Assembly (NCBI GenBank): GCA_963576765.1
Contig: OY755213.1
Coordinates: 31,078,222 to 31,142,221 of the forward strand
Direction of reading: 5' to 3'
Length of the DNA stretch: 64,000 bases
Source of the DNA: Draba incana
Lineage: Eukaryota; Streptophyta; Magnoliopsida; Brassicales; Brassicaceae
The notes under the pieces were generated by a model, which saw nothing but the letters and a program-made list of their open reading frames with translations, was not told the origin of the DNA and searched no databases. The position numbers were made by a program, and so were the translations under genes. This document shows positions 1 through 10,774 of the stretch, piece after piece. Numbering within the stretch: position 1 is the first letter of the stretch; the number at the start of each line of letters is the position of its first letter.

Positions 1-78
1 TGTGTAAGAACTTTGGTTTGCTTTGACTCATTTTCGTTTCGGTTGCATGGGTCGGTTCTATAAAATACCCACCCCTAA
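1..78. mobile_element. Possible end of a hAT-type element
   Basis: The first bases read through gcatgggtcggttctataaa and end in cccacccctaa. Read on the other strand this gives a TAGGGGTGGG terminus, which is typical of plant hAT-type non-autonomous elements. The other end lies outside the window, so neither the paired terminus nor the target duplication can be verified. Bases 79-441 are AT-rich and hold nothing I can name. Confidence 0.3.
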
Positions 79-441
79 AAAAAATTTTAAATTCACAAAG
101 ATATGGAAGAAAAAGATCCGTTTTAGCTAATTTTTCTTTTATAATTATGAAAGAAGAAGATGCAAATTAATTTATGATATATGGAAATAACTATACAAAG
201 ATCTAGAATGATTGAAATTATATCATAGAGAGATACACTAAATATTTGTTAATAATTACGGAAATTTGTATCTATCTATGCTAACGATCTAGAATGTTCC
301 AAAATATAGTAAAGAGACCAAAGTTATCTCTACTATATATATGCGTAGTTGTAATTAGTTTGTATCCCATCCAATATCTTAAAGACAAAATACTTCATCC
401 TATTTCTTTGTTCTCTTGCTCCGACGTTCACATCGCTCAAC

Positions 442-1862
442 ATGGTTACCGCAGAAGGACCAATCTTGGCTCTCATCAGCAAGCGTCTCCGATCTCTTCG
501 CAAGAAATCCAACCGAATTACTGAGATGGAAGAGTCTTTTTCTCAGGGTAAAACCCTAAACAAGGATCAAGAAGAAATCCTCCGCTCGAAGCCAATTATC
601 ACTGCCCTTATCGAAGAACTCTTAAAGCTCCGTCTTCCTCCTCCTCCTCCTCCCTCCACGGCCGTTTCAGAAGAGATCAGTGATATGCTCAAATTTCCTT
701 TGAACTACTCTCTCAAATTAAGAGATCAACTGTAGCACTTAAGGTTATCGAATCCACAGGGAATCAGGGACACAATAGATTATATACTTTCAGATTAAGC
801 TAGACAAAATATAATATATGAAAAACTAAATAAAACAAGCAAGTGAAGATAAAAGCTAGGTTCAGGGAAATCTCAGGTAAATCAGAATTGCAGATGATAA
901 ATAAAAGATAGGATTATTAATGCTCTTGTTCCTAAACATGCACACGAATGTAAAATCGACCTGCTGTCGCTGCGAAGATTATCTATGTCTAAACCCTAGA
1001 CAACCAACTGTCGTTGCGAAATCAGATTGATCTAAACAAGCAATAAATTCAGGCACAATTGTTCACAAAACCCTAGACCAAATCCCTTTGCGAATAGGTA
1101 TTTTGCTCATCAAAGACTAGTTCAAGCAATCAATAACACTGTCGTGTCTATCAATTAACCTAAGATCAGATTCTAGTTCATGACGCTAAAATCAGCAATA
1201 AACACAAGTCAAGACGAAGAACTCTAATGATATTATCCTAACAATGAAATCAGATCTAGCAATCCATCAAAACCCTTGAAAACCCTAAACCTAACAGAGA
1301 AATTACTCAGACATGTTCAATGAAGCACAAAACATCTTTATTAGAGATATCTCTTAAGAGTAAGTTCTAAGACAAAGTAAAATAAAGCTTAGCCTAAACA
1401 ATGGCTGTAAATACGTATATATAGGGGTCCCAAACCGTCATAAACATAAAAGTAAACATCTAGAAACTTCGGGCTTCGAACGGACTTTTCTGATAAGAAT
1501 TTGGGCTTGACAGAACAGGGTGTCGATCGACACCCATAGATGGTGTCGATCGACACCAATCTTCAAATCGGCTCCTTTTGCTTCTGAACTCATCGTGTCG
1601 AGCGACACACATAATCACGTCGCTCGACACAGCTTTCAAATCTTGACTCCGAAATTGCATTTCCGCCACTTCATTCGGAGAATGCTCCAAAACCTCCAGT
1701 AAACATCTTTTATGCTCCAGACGGTCCAGTTCCTGTAAAGACTCTAAAAACATTTGGAAAACACCAAAAGACTCTAAAACATGGACTTATATCATGGTTG
1801 AAAACCGGTAAAAACCATGATATATCAATCAGCCTCCCTGCTACGAACAACAAAAAGCAAAA
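442..1862 (+). pseudogene. Small coding gene split by an LTR insertion
   Basis: An ATG at 442 opens a 97-codon frame that starts MVTAEGPILALISKRLRSL and is rich in basic and acidic residues, followed by a polyproline stretch. The stop codon at 733-735 lies inside an inserted solo LTR (731-1827). Beyond the LTR, at about 1832-1861, the same frame appears to resume (PPCYEQQKAK) and runs into a GT donor-like site, so the ancestral exon probably crossed this point. The N-terminal pattern ALISKR(L/I)R.LRKK resembles a plant protein family of unknown function that I remember only loosely. As it stands the gene would make a truncated 97-residue product. No expression evidence can be seen from sequence. 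Confidence 0.5.
731..1827 (-). mobile_element. Solo LTR, Athila-like gypsy relative
   Basis: The segment starts TGTAGCACTTAAGG and ends in the reverse complement of TGATATATCATGG, giving TG...CA termini. On the minus strand it is recognisably homologous to the LTRs at 20577-21912 and 23633-24980: the same start, the same end region around gattcgataacc, and the same embedded palindromes TGTCGATCGACA (near 1521 and 1544). It is shorter, about 1,097 bp. The flanks share ATCA(A/G)C at 725-730 and 1828-1833, an imperfect target duplication. No internal domain or partner LTR is present, so a solo LTR left by recombination is the simplest reading. Confidence 0.7.
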
Positions 1863-2013
1863 GGTATTCACTTATTATTTTCTTTTTCTGATAAAGCGTA
1901 TTCACTACTTTTCTCTAAGAGTTTAGGGGTTATGGTTTAGGTTTTTAGTGGCACCGTACCATATAGTAGATCTAAACCTAGTTTTTTCCTTTTCTTAAGC
2001 ACGCAAGGAGAAG

Positions 2014-2127
2014 ATGGCTGAAGAGAAAAACGTAATGTCCAAGACTGACATCGAGGATTGCAAGGTCGCTGATTGTCTTAATTCTGATGAGGTTTCGAAC
2101 AACAATACTTCTTGCAACGGAAGTTAA
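2014..2127 (+). other. Short open frame, possible gene remnant
   Basis: A 37-codon frame beginning MAEEKNVMSKTDIEDC lies downstream of a pyrimidine-rich leader. After its TAA, another frame reads on with a basic SRKSRRRRKSKKP stretch to about 2217, suggesting a longer ancestral protein broken by a stop. It may belong to the gene at 442 (a later exon) or be an independent remnant. I do not recognise it. Confidence 0.25.
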
Positions 2128-2162
2128 GAAGGTGTCGTCCCATCGCCAACTTCTGCGGGTAG

Positions 2163-2344
2163 CAGAAAGTCACGACGTAGACGGAAGTCGAAGAAACCTG
2201 ATCAGGCTTCCAACTGATTGTCTCTCCAACTTCAGAGCGTAGCGGAAGTCTATCAGAAAGTCACGACGTAGACGGAAGTCGAAGAAACCTGATCAGGCTT
2301 CCAACTGATTGTCTCTCCAACTTCAGAGCGTAGCGGAAGTCTAT
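2163..2344. repeat. Two-copy 91-bp tandem duplication
   Basis: The segment beginning cagaaagtcacgacgtagac at 2163 repeats at 2254 with a period of 91 bp and no difference that I can see. The second copy ends exactly where the hAT-type element target duplication begins (2339-2346). The identity of the copies points to a recent event. Confidence 0.85.
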
Positions 2345-2346
2345 CC

Positions 2347-3074
2347 TAGGGCTGGGCGTTCGGGTACCCGATCGGGTTCGGGTCGGGTATCGGGTACCCG
2401 ATGTTTAATTATATAATACCCGAACGGGTATTATATATATACGGGTTGGGTTCGAATCGGGTTCGGGTATATCCGAATTATACCCGAAATAAAATTTTTT
2501 TTTTTTTGTCGAAACCCGAAATAGCACTTTAATAGACTTAAAAATGAACATATGAAGTGTAAAGGAACAATGCTCAATCAAGTCAAGAAATCGAAGCTAC
2601 ATATGAATGAATAAGTTATAATTCTTAAGAACAATGTGAAAACAGTGAAGTGTAAAGGAACGGTTTTACCGGAATCATCTCCAAATCTTGAAAGCAAATC
2701 ACTCAAAATCGACGAAATCCGTTTCTTGTTTGGAACAGTATTGATTAAGCTGCAACTATCTCCATTAATCTAAACAATTCACACTCTGGGTTATTTAAAA
2801 AAAAAAAAAAACTTTTCAATTTCAAAAAGAAATTGAATTAAGTTTGTAATACAGTATTACTAATACTGACCAATTAATCAATGACATCCAACCCTAATCA
2901 CTAATGTGTGTGTATAAAAAAAAAAAAAAAAAAAAGAATCGGGTATCGGATACAGGTAACCGAACCTTAAAAAATTGAAACCCGATCGGGTATTTTACGC
3001 TACCCGTACCCGTACCGAACCCGGTTTTTCTAGTCGGGTTCGGGTATTGGGTTCGGTTAAAACGCCCAACCCTA
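2347..3074. mobile_element. Non-autonomous hAT-type element (MITE-like)
   Basis: A 728-bp element has terminal inverted repeats TAGGGCTGGGCG (left) and TAGGGTTGGGCG (right, reverse complement). It is flanked by a perfect 8-bp duplication GTCTATCC at 2339-2346 and 3075-3082, the target-site length of the hAT superfamily. The subterminal regions carry many inverted copies of CGGGTACCCGA and CGGGTTCGGGTA, which could serve as transposase-binding sites. No coding frame for a transposase is present, so it must have been moved by a related autonomous element. Two poly-A tracts lie inside. Confidence 0.92.
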
Positions 3075-3082
3075 GTCTATCC

Positions 3083-3906
3083 GAATGAAAAGGAATTGCT
3101 TTGGTCACAATACTTGGCAAAAAGGGCTTTTGCGCTTGAGCTTTTTCTACTATCACTTTCGTGGAATTTATTTCTACAAAAAAATTGTTACATCTTGTTT
3201 CCTTCTTATTAATTATCTAAAAAAGAAATTTATACATTCTATTATTTATTTTCTTATTGTTTACTTTTCTTATTTTTATATTTTTAAGTTCGGCTATGGA
3301 TGATTTCCTTAACAATGCAACTTTTATAATCCGAATTTCAAGTCACGTATTCGGACAAGGCTTGAGAGCGATTATTAGAGTATGATGCTACACCATGATC
3401 CATGATACATACGATTCCGAATATTCATGTTCGGAATGTTAGCTTACTGTTCTTGTTTTGGCATATGATGTATTGATCTCTAAGCCAATAGATTAACGGA
3501 TCTTGCCTAGATTCCACTTTGGGTTGAATGATTTTGTTTTATCCAGTTGAAGAATTTTATTGATTTTGAGAGAATTAGACTTTCTAGAAAATTCTAGTGT
3601 TATTATTCTTTTAAATTCTTATTTTATTCAATTGATTAGAATCTTAATATATTCTTTCAAATTCAAGTGCTATTCAATTTTTCTGCAATTTTTAATCTTT
3701 TCGTTTTCAAAAAAAAATTAATAGAATTGTATGCAAAATTTGCGAAGAGCCAATTCCTACTATTTTCACTATGAATTTGATAGGAACCTATTAATTCCAC
3801 TACAAAACATTAAAATCAATTCTTTCTAAATCACTTTAACGAATACCACTAAAAGAGTGTTCTACTAAATTAAGCGACTGGTGTTTTTAAAACTGTTGTT
3901 AAATGT
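3083..3906. other. AT-rich stretch without recognised gene
   Basis: This is AT-rich DNA between the hAT-type element and the CACTA terminus. A 72-codon frame near 3085-3303 is composed mostly of Phe, Tyr, Ile and Lys, as expected from AT-rich noncoding DNA, and is not called as a gene. Confidence 0.5.
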
Positions 3907-5700
3907 CACTACAAGAAAACAGGCCCATTTGTGAGGGCCATTTTCGTCGCAAAACCGTCGCAATTGGACAATTGCGACGATTTTAGGCTTGTCGCAACTA
4001 GCTCGTCGCAAACCCAAAAGCGTCGCAAAATCGCCGCAAATATACTTTTCATCGCAAATCCGTCGCAAGTTTGGCGACGGATTTGCGACTAGATTGCGGC
4101 GTCATTTTGCGGCTGTTTTGCGTCGAAACATTTTGCGACGGAATTGCGGCTAAATGTTTTGCGACTGATTTGCGTCTATTTATTTGCGATATTTTTGCGA
4201 CGAATAGTTTTGCGACGGTTTTGCGAGGGTTTTCGATGTGATTTATTAAAAAAAAAAAAAATTTATAATTTAAAAAAAAAAAAATTCGAAAATATTTTAA
4301 ATTAAATATTAAACATAAAATAATGTATTTTAAAACCGAAAATACATAAATCTAAATCCGAAAACAAATCTAATAAAACCGAAAATACATAAATCTAAAA
4401 CCGAAAACAAATCTAATCAAAATTAATATCATCGAGCGGATCCCTGGTCGTCGATGTGCATCCTTCGTTGTCTTCTTCTTCACGTCGCATAATCTCGCCA
4501 AGGACGGGGTTCGTCTTCGCTAACTCCGCGAACATATTATCATAGACGGTCTTTTGCCTCTCGAACATTTTCTTTGTTTGCTGGAGCTCTTGTTTTGTTT
4601 CATGGAGCTCCTTGGCTATTTGCGGATCCGTCGCCAATCTCGAAACGGGACAAAATGGCACTCCGTGATCATCCGTCCGGATAGATCCGGTAAATGCCAT
4701 CTTTCCCTTACGGGTTCGAGGAGCCATCTACAAAATAAAATTAAAAATTTACAATTTTACATAAATAATAATAATATAATTTTATTTTTAAAAATGTTAA
4801 TAGTAATATTTAAAATTGTGAATAAAATTTAAAAAAGAAATTAAGTTTTTACCTGTGATGCGACACGGTTGATCTCCATCGGTGTCATCCGAGTAGGTAA
4901 ACCATCGGGAGTAAGCTGGGTTGAGAGTTCGTCGACTCGGTCAATGACATCGTCGTGGAGCTTGTGGACACGTTCATCAACCCATGTCTCGTCCGGCCTG
5001 CGGTGGGTCTTCTCCCAAACCTCTGGCATCGTTGCGGGAACTCCTTTTTCCACGGCCTAACAATGAAAACATATTAGAAGTTGAGATTTTTGTGACGGTA
5101 AAAATTGAAAGTAAAAAAATTAATAACTTACAATGTCAACAGCACGCTGAGCATAAGAAATCTGTCCCGAACAGTGTTTTGAAGGCTGGTCACTACCGCC
5201 AACCTTCGTCAATCGAGCAGACGAGCACTGGGCAGACTTCTCCTGAGTTGTCTCCAACTCCCAGAAGGCGACAAGGCCAGCCCAAATATTGGAATCGAAG
5301 AAAGTTGGCATACAATACTTCGGATCCGGATTCTTTTGCCACTTCTTCTTCCACCGTCCTATTTGGTCGTTGAGACGGTTCTTCGCTTTCTCCTCAAATT
5401 CCTCACGAACTAAACCATTAATCGAAGGGTTCCAATAGTATTTTTGCTGCAGATTGTCACAAATTACAACATAAGTTAGAAAATTACAAAATTGAATAAA
5501 TAAATAAAAGTTAAAAAAAAATATGAAAAAAGGTACCTTGATAAACTCAAATATCAAATGATGAAAATCTATACCGAACCATAAATAATTTTTCAGGTTT
5601 TAATTTTTATAATAAAATCTAATGCCAAACAAACAAGACGAAACCAAATTGTAAACTAGATTTTCCACCTCTAAATAAAATTGAATTGTCAACTTTAAAT
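3907..5700 (-). mobile_element. Truncated CACTA (En/Spm) DNA transposon
   Basis: The terminus CACTACAAGAAAACA at 3907 is the canonical plant CACTA end. From 3940 to 4230 it is followed by a dense array of GTCGCAA/TTGCGAC motifs in both orientations, the subterminal repeats expected for transposase binding. Coding remnants of a plant En/Spm-type protein follow on the minus strand to about 5557. I find no matching TAGTG terminus before the F-box remnant at 5760, so the right end is lost or degraded. A second, unrelated CACTA end lies at 27955, but its subterminal motifs differ. Confidence 0.8.
4413..5557 (-). pseudogene. Plant transposase (Ptta/En/Spm) gene remnant
   Basis: Three minus-strand blocks read in order 5557-5120, 5053-4841 and 4727-4413. 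The first contains EEFEEKAKNRLNDQIGRWKK and a tryptophan-rich stretch, the second MPEVWEKTHRRPDETWVDER, the third a coiled segment ending before an acidic tail. This arrangement matches the plant transposase family Pfam Transposase_24, found in many CACTA elements. AT-rich gaps that could be introns (4728-4840, 5054-5119) separate the blocks. The catalytic transposase (TNP2-like) is absent, so the element is not autonomous. Whether these exons still splice into one protein is uncertain. Confidence 0.65.
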
Positions 5701-5761
5701 TAAATTATTTATTGGAGATATATTTACGAATATTCACTTGAAAATCCTAATTATGTAAAAC

Positions 5762-6890
5762 TTGAGACTGGGGCATGAAGAGAAGCTACTCTCTCGTGTG
5801 CCTCCAAAACCCCTTGTTTGCTTTAGAACCGTATCCAAAAAATGGAACGCTCTCTTCGAAGACAAGACATTTCTCAACAACCACAAGTCCACTTTTCGAT
5901 TCCTCTTGACCACCAAATCCAAGTTTTATTCGGTAAGCATCGATCCGGAGGTAGCGTACGTGAGTTAACTTTGTATATTCCCGGCTTAGAAAATAATATA
6001 CCCAAAAATGGATTGATTGCGATGAGTTTTTGTTATGTTGCACTGATAAAGGAGCCTTGGTTTGGAACCCGTGGTTGAAACAGACGAGAGTGATCAAGAG
6101 CCAACCTGGTTTGCATTTCGAGGGCATAGGTTATGATCGTAATAAGAGATTTAAGAAAGTGGTCACAAGACCATTGCTGCTTGCTGGAAGGAATTAGACC
6201 CTCATCAATAATGTTGGACAATTTATGACTTTGCCACCGATGTGTGGAAAGAGCGCAAGTCCAAATCTAGTGGTAGTAATCAGGGAAAAACTTCTTGGTT
6301 ACTAACCAAGTGGCATATCCTTCAATGGAAATTTGTATTGGATTCCTTATCATGACAAGACCGATCCCTCGTAGCACTTATACGGGTGGGATGTTTCGAG
6401 CGAAAGATTCTTCAACATTAATTATCTACCATGTGCTCGGAAACATCCTCGGTATGCTCTTGTCCTCGGGTTCTTTTACGGAGATTGGTTTTCGTTGCTG
6501 AAGCAATGCCATGTAACAAAGAAGATTGAGATTTGGGTGACCAAGAACAAGATAACAATGATTTTTTTTTTTTATTGAAACTTAAGATTAACAATGATGA
6601 TGATGTGGTTTGGATGACTTTCATGGAAGTGTCAGTTCTTAACTTGCCGGATTTAGTGCAACCTGGATCCAGGTCTCAACCAAGTTACTTTGTCGATGAT
6701 AAAAGGCTTGTCGTGTGTTGTTGCGATGAAACTGGTCTGGGCTTGGATCTAAGTTATGGGTGAAAATAAGTTGATCAGCGAAATCAAAATAGAGTCTGTG
6801 GTTAATCGATGGCCTTTGCATTGCACCTATTTTCCAAGTTTGGTCCTGGTTCTCAAGGTCCAAGAGAAGAAGCATAACTACAATAGTTTA
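5762..6890 (+). pseudogene. F-box / F-box-associated (FBA) gene, degraded
   Basis: The translated segments resemble the large Brassicaceae F-box-associated family. They start at SRVPPKPLVCFRTVSKKWNA (end of the F-box), continue as KSTFRFLLTTKSKFYSVSID, then shift frame to VRELTLYIPGLE and shift again to GALVWNPWLKQTR and LHFEGIGYD. The C-terminal part (6533-6875) reads SYFVDDKRLVVCCCDETGLG and, in another frame, VVNRWPLHCTYFPSLV. At least three frameshifts and several stops break it, and the first helix of the F-box is missing. Intact members act as substrate adaptors in SCF ubiquitin ligases; this copy cannot. Related tail fragments occur at 16452-16742 and 29555-29660. Confidence 0.8.
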
Positions 6891-8016
6891 GTTTGATTAT
6901 GTAAGTTTGCCTTCTTGTTTGGTTGTTAAAAAAGTTAAAGCTGATTTGGATATTGGCGTTTTTATTCTCAAACTATCTTTCTTCTTTTTTATTGCAACTA
7001 GAGATTTTCTTCATGCCCATGGTGGAAGCTTATTTCATCTTATTATAGTTTTTGGTTATGAAAGTTTATATCCTATAAATCATTAATTATTTTCCGTATA
7101 ATGTGAATTGTTGTTCAATTCGTATCATAAATTATTTTACTTGGTAAAAAAAAATTTCTCAGAATTAAATAAGAAAACCATGATTTATTCGCTGGTAAAA
7201 TCATTTTGTTTTATGATGTTATGTGGGAGACAGTTAAATGTCAAAAGTTCTTACATCTCTTGACGTTTAAAAGAAATAAAAATTCACAACTTAACTACAT
7301 GCATTTGAGAGATGAGAAGATGAAAATATGAAGCTGATTTATATTTCTTGTTTAAGGAAAATGACCCACTTGAACTAATTTAACGGAACTTGTGTTTTTA
7401 ATCCAACTAATTCAACATCCTAAAAAACCAATAAAAAAGGTATTTATAATTTATTATACTAGTAAGCATGCAAGATGAGCCTAATAAATACTAATAGTCC
7501 AAACAAATTAGCCAAATAAATACACAAGTTTTCTCTCCAACGACGAAAGGGTTCGTTCGAGAAGCAACGATTTCACAGTGTTGAAGCGATTAAGGTAATT
7601 TACATTGAGTATAAACCCTAACGATGTGTGTGATTGATGTCTGTATAAAAGCTTGGTTTAAGATTGATTCTTGTTGAACAAAAAAAAAAAAGATTGATTC
7701 TGAAATAGTACAATTCTTCTTCGATGGTATGTCAAATTTACCCTAATAATCACGATTATATGTCAAATGTGTAGTTTATTTAATCACATGAATGAATTGT
7801 TAACTGATTCTCCATTAGTGTTACTAGGAAGTAGAAATGTTTTATCTATTGATTTTCAGTTGTCGTATACTTTTGTTATCTTATTGGATTTAGCTTCATC
7901 TATAGCTGATTTTTAATTTGTTTATGACATTATGTGTTGTGAACACCGGATTTTTTTTTTTTTTTGGTACTGTTACTTCTCACTCTAGTTAACGATTTTA
8001 TTCAGTTGTTTTTTTC
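6891..8016. other. Intergenic DNA with possible orphan 5' exon
   Basis: Mostly AT-rich. At about 7530-7600 a pyrimidine/purine-mixed leader (ctctccaacgacgaaagggt) ends at a GTAATT donor-like site and is followed by aaaccctaa, a telo-box-like motif common in leaders and first introns of plant housekeeping genes. No coding exon follows before the chimeric retroelement inserted at 8022. It could be the 5' end of a gene lost to rearrangement. This is inference from composition only. Confidence 0.25.
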
Positions 8017-8021
8017 CATGT

Positions 8022-8218
8022 TGTAGGACTTTAAGCCCATGTCCAACTCTCCTATTAGTATGATATTGTCCGCTTTGGGCCCAAGTGGCAAAGCCCGCAC
8101 GGATTTATCTTTAGGTTTCATCCCAAAAGGCCTCATACTAATTTAGTTGGACATTACTTATATATTAGACCATTCTTGTCTAAATTTCAGATGTGGGACT
8201 TAGTTTGCTATCCCAACA
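8022..8218 (-). repeat. TRIM-like LTR, minus orientation
   Basis: On the minus strand this starts TGTTGGGATAGCAAAC and ends AAGTCCTACA, 197 bp. The beginning and the short length are like plant TRIM elements (Katydid type, from memory). It is followed at 8219 by the reverse-complement polypurine tract, and the primer-binding site complement sits at 8459-8471. A truncated second LTR copy of about 30 bp starts at 8474 and fuses into copia pol. Confidence 0.8.
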
Positions 8219-8505
8219 AACCTCCCCTCAAACCAAGGACCACACAAACCAGTGTCCTCCCACCTCCAGCGAACTTGGCACCCATCTTGTACCGCCGTAA
8301 TCTCCAACGGAACCCGCCGCCTAACCTCCGCATAGTCAGGAAGACTTTCGACACAAGGCACCGGCACCCGCTAATCGCGAGGTCACCTTGAGGGTTCTCC
8401 TCCCACACCGAACTTGCTGCCCACACCCACTTCTCCAGGTCCACCTTTTCCGAACCTAGGCTCTGATACCATTTGTAGGACTTTAAGCCCATGTCCAACT
8501 CTCCT

Positions 8506-9530
8506 GCATAATCTGAATCACAATACCCCATAGCTGAAACATTATCCTGGCCTCCAAACATAATCCCATAATCAGTTGTACCCTTCAAATACCTGAGAAC
8601 CCATTTCACAGCTTCCCAATGTTCTCTCCCAGGTTTAGACATGTACTTGCTGACCTGACTAACAGCTTGAGCCAGATCTGGTCTTGTACAAACCATAGCA
8701 TACATGAGACAACCAACTGCACTAGCATAAGGAACTTGTTCCATATCTCTGATCTCATCATCAGACTTAGGAGACTGAGCAGTTGAAAGATTGAAGTGAT
8801 TCGCCAAAGGTGTAGAAACTGGTTTAGCACCTCCCATGTCAAACCTTTCTAGAATCCTTTGTATGTATCCCTTCTGAGACAGCCATAATCTCCTAGAGCT
8901 CCTCTCTCTGCGAATCTCCATCCCAAGAATCTTCTTTGCAGCACCAAGATCCTTCATCTCAAACTCTCTGCTCAGTAACCTCTTCAACTCAGCAATATCA
9001 CCCATACCGCTCCCAGCAATGAGCATATCATCAACATAAAGCAACAAAAGTATAGGAGGACGACCATCACGGCAATTCACATATACACAACAATCATACT
9101 CACATCTTCGATAGCCAATTTTTAACATGAACGTGTCAAACCGCTTGTACCATTGTCTTGGAGCCTGCTTCAACCCATACAGAGACTTCCTCAATCTGCA
9201 TACAAGCTTCTCCTCACCTGGTTTCACAAGTCCCTCTGGTTGTTCCATGTAGATCTCTTCCTCCAAATCTCCATGAAGGAAAGCTGTCTTGACATCCATC
9301 TGCTCAAGATGAAGATCCCAGCTAGCTACCAAACCAAGCACAATTCGGATTGAAGTATGCCTAACCACAGGAGAGAAAATCTCATCATAATCTACTCCCT
9401 TCTTTTGTGAGTACCCTTTTGCAACTAACCTTGCCTTGAACTTCAGAAACTCCTTCTCAGACATCCCTGGTTTCCTGGTGAAAACCCACCTGCATCCAAT
9501 CGCCTTTTTTCCCTTTGGTAAAGGAACCAA
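8506..9530 (-). pseudogene. Copia reverse transcriptase / RNase H (N-part)
   Basis: The minus-strand frame carries the Ty1/copia polymerase. It starts at KGKKAIGCRWVFTRK, followed by LVAKGYSQKKGVDYDEIFSP, DVKTAFLHGDLEEEIYM, YGLKQAPRQWYKRFD and the catalytic YVDDMLIAG box. RNase H begins (YCDSDYAGE) and is cut at about 8506, where the frame continues into the LTR start (LDMGLKSY) and through the TRIM region to 8208. The junction sits on a shared GAGAGTTGGAC sequence, a microhomology between pol and LTR. The polymerase core is open without stops, implying recent capture, but RNase H is incomplete and gag and protease are missing. The integrase piece upstream is separated by a stop. Confidence 0.9.
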
Positions 9531-9578
9531 ATCCCAAGTACGATTCTAGCTAAGGCTCTCATCCTCTTCCATCACAGC

Positions 9579-10184
9579 TCATGTCCATTCCTCCTTGTCC
9601 AGACTAGCAATAGCCTCTTTATAAGTAGATGGAACATCTGACTCTACTGAAAGAGCAAAACCGACCATGTCTTCAAAACCGAATCTTACTGGAGGTTTGG
9701 ATACCTTCTTTGGTCTGCATGTATCAACACTCTCCTCTACTTCATCCTGCTCATCTTTCTGTTCATCTTCCTGCTCATCTTCTGCAGGCTTTTCTAACTC
9801 TACCGCTGCTTGCCTAGTCTCACTAGGCTCCTCCTGAGCCTTCTCAGAGTCAACTTCCGCTTCTACAGTAACTGGCATTTGTTCTGACCTCGCCTGTTCC
9901 ACCATGTATTGTTCATCGAACACTACATCTCTACTGAAAATTCTCTTCTTAGCCTCAGGATCCCATAACTTGAAGCCCTTAACACCTTTCTCAAAGCCTA
10001 GAAAGATGTTCTTCTTGGATTTTGAATCCAGCTTAGACCGTTCGTCACTTGGTATAAGCATGTAGGCTGGACATCCAAAAATCCTCAAGTTTGATAGATC
10101 AACATCTACCCCAGTCCAAACCTCTTCAGCAACCTTTCCTTCAAGAGAGCTCCTTGGCGATCTATTGATGAGATAAACCGCCAT
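9579..10184 (-). pseudogene. Copia integrase C-terminal part
   Basis: The minus-strand frame reads MAVYLINRSPRSSLEGKV, then LRIFGCPAYMLIPSDERSKL, NIFLGFEKGVKGFKLWDPE and RDVVFDEQ. These are the conserved blocks of the copia integrase C-terminal region, followed by an acidic Glu/Gln-rich linker. The catalytic zinc-binding and DDE parts of integrase are missing. One in-frame stop near 9549 separates it from the polymerase frame. It starts abruptly at about 10190, where the next bases on the plus strand encode RNase H in the opposite direction. Confidence 0.85.
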
Positions 10185-10186
10185 GT

Positions 10187-10330
10187 TAATCGAAGGTCCA
10201 CCACAGGTTTTGTGTTTACACTAGCTGGAGGACCTATATGTTGGAGATCTGTGCTGCAACCGATTGTTGCAATGTCTACCACAGAAGCTGAATATCTAGC
10301 GATGGGAGAGGCAGCTAAGGAGGTCACCTT
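10187..10330 (+). pseudogene. Copia RNase H (C-part), inverted relative to pol
   Basis: On the plus strand the frame reads RRSTTGFVFTLAGGPICW, then VLQPIVAMSTTEAEYLAMGE. This is the RNase H section that in an intact copia element follows directly after YCDSDYAGELD. Here it lies about 1.7 kb away from the first half and on the opposite strand. That split proves an internal inversion within the chimeric element. It runs directly into the hairpin region at 10321. Confidence 0.85.
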
Positions 10331-10613
10331 GAGGGTTCTCCTCCCACACCGAACTTGCTGCCCACACCCACTTCTCCAGGTCCACCTTTTCCGAACCTAG
10401 GCTCTGATACCATTTGTTGTGAATCAAAGACGATGAAGCAAAGAACACACGAGTAATAAGAAACCCTTTTTCGTCTCAATCTCTTTTGTTCTTTGCTTCA
10501 TCGTCTTTGATTCACAACAAATGGTATCAGAGCCTAGGTTCGGAAAAGGTGGACCTGGAGAAGTGGGTGTGGGCAGCAAGTTCTGTGTGGGAGGAGAACC
10601 CTCAAGGTGACCT
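10321..10613. repeat. 127-bp inverted repeat centred on U5/primer site
   Basis: Arms 10321-10447 and 10487-10613 are near-perfect inverted copies around a loop of about 39 nt. Each arm contains an LTR end (TTTGATTCACAACA) directly joined to AATGGTATCAGAGCC, the primer-binding site, plus the first part of the TRIM internal region. This looks like self-primed or inverted strong-stop cDNA. The short LTR end here is not the LTR family at the element termini, so two element families are joined. Confidence 0.8.
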
Positions 10614-10774
10614 CGCGATTAGCGGGTGCCGGTGCCTTGTGTCGAAAGTCTTCCTGACTATGCGGAGGTTAGGCGGCGGGTTCCGTTGGAGATTACGGCG
10701 GTACAAGATGGGTGCCAAGTTCGCTGGAGGTGGGAGGACACTGGTTTGTGTGGTCCTTGGTTTGAGGGGAGGTT

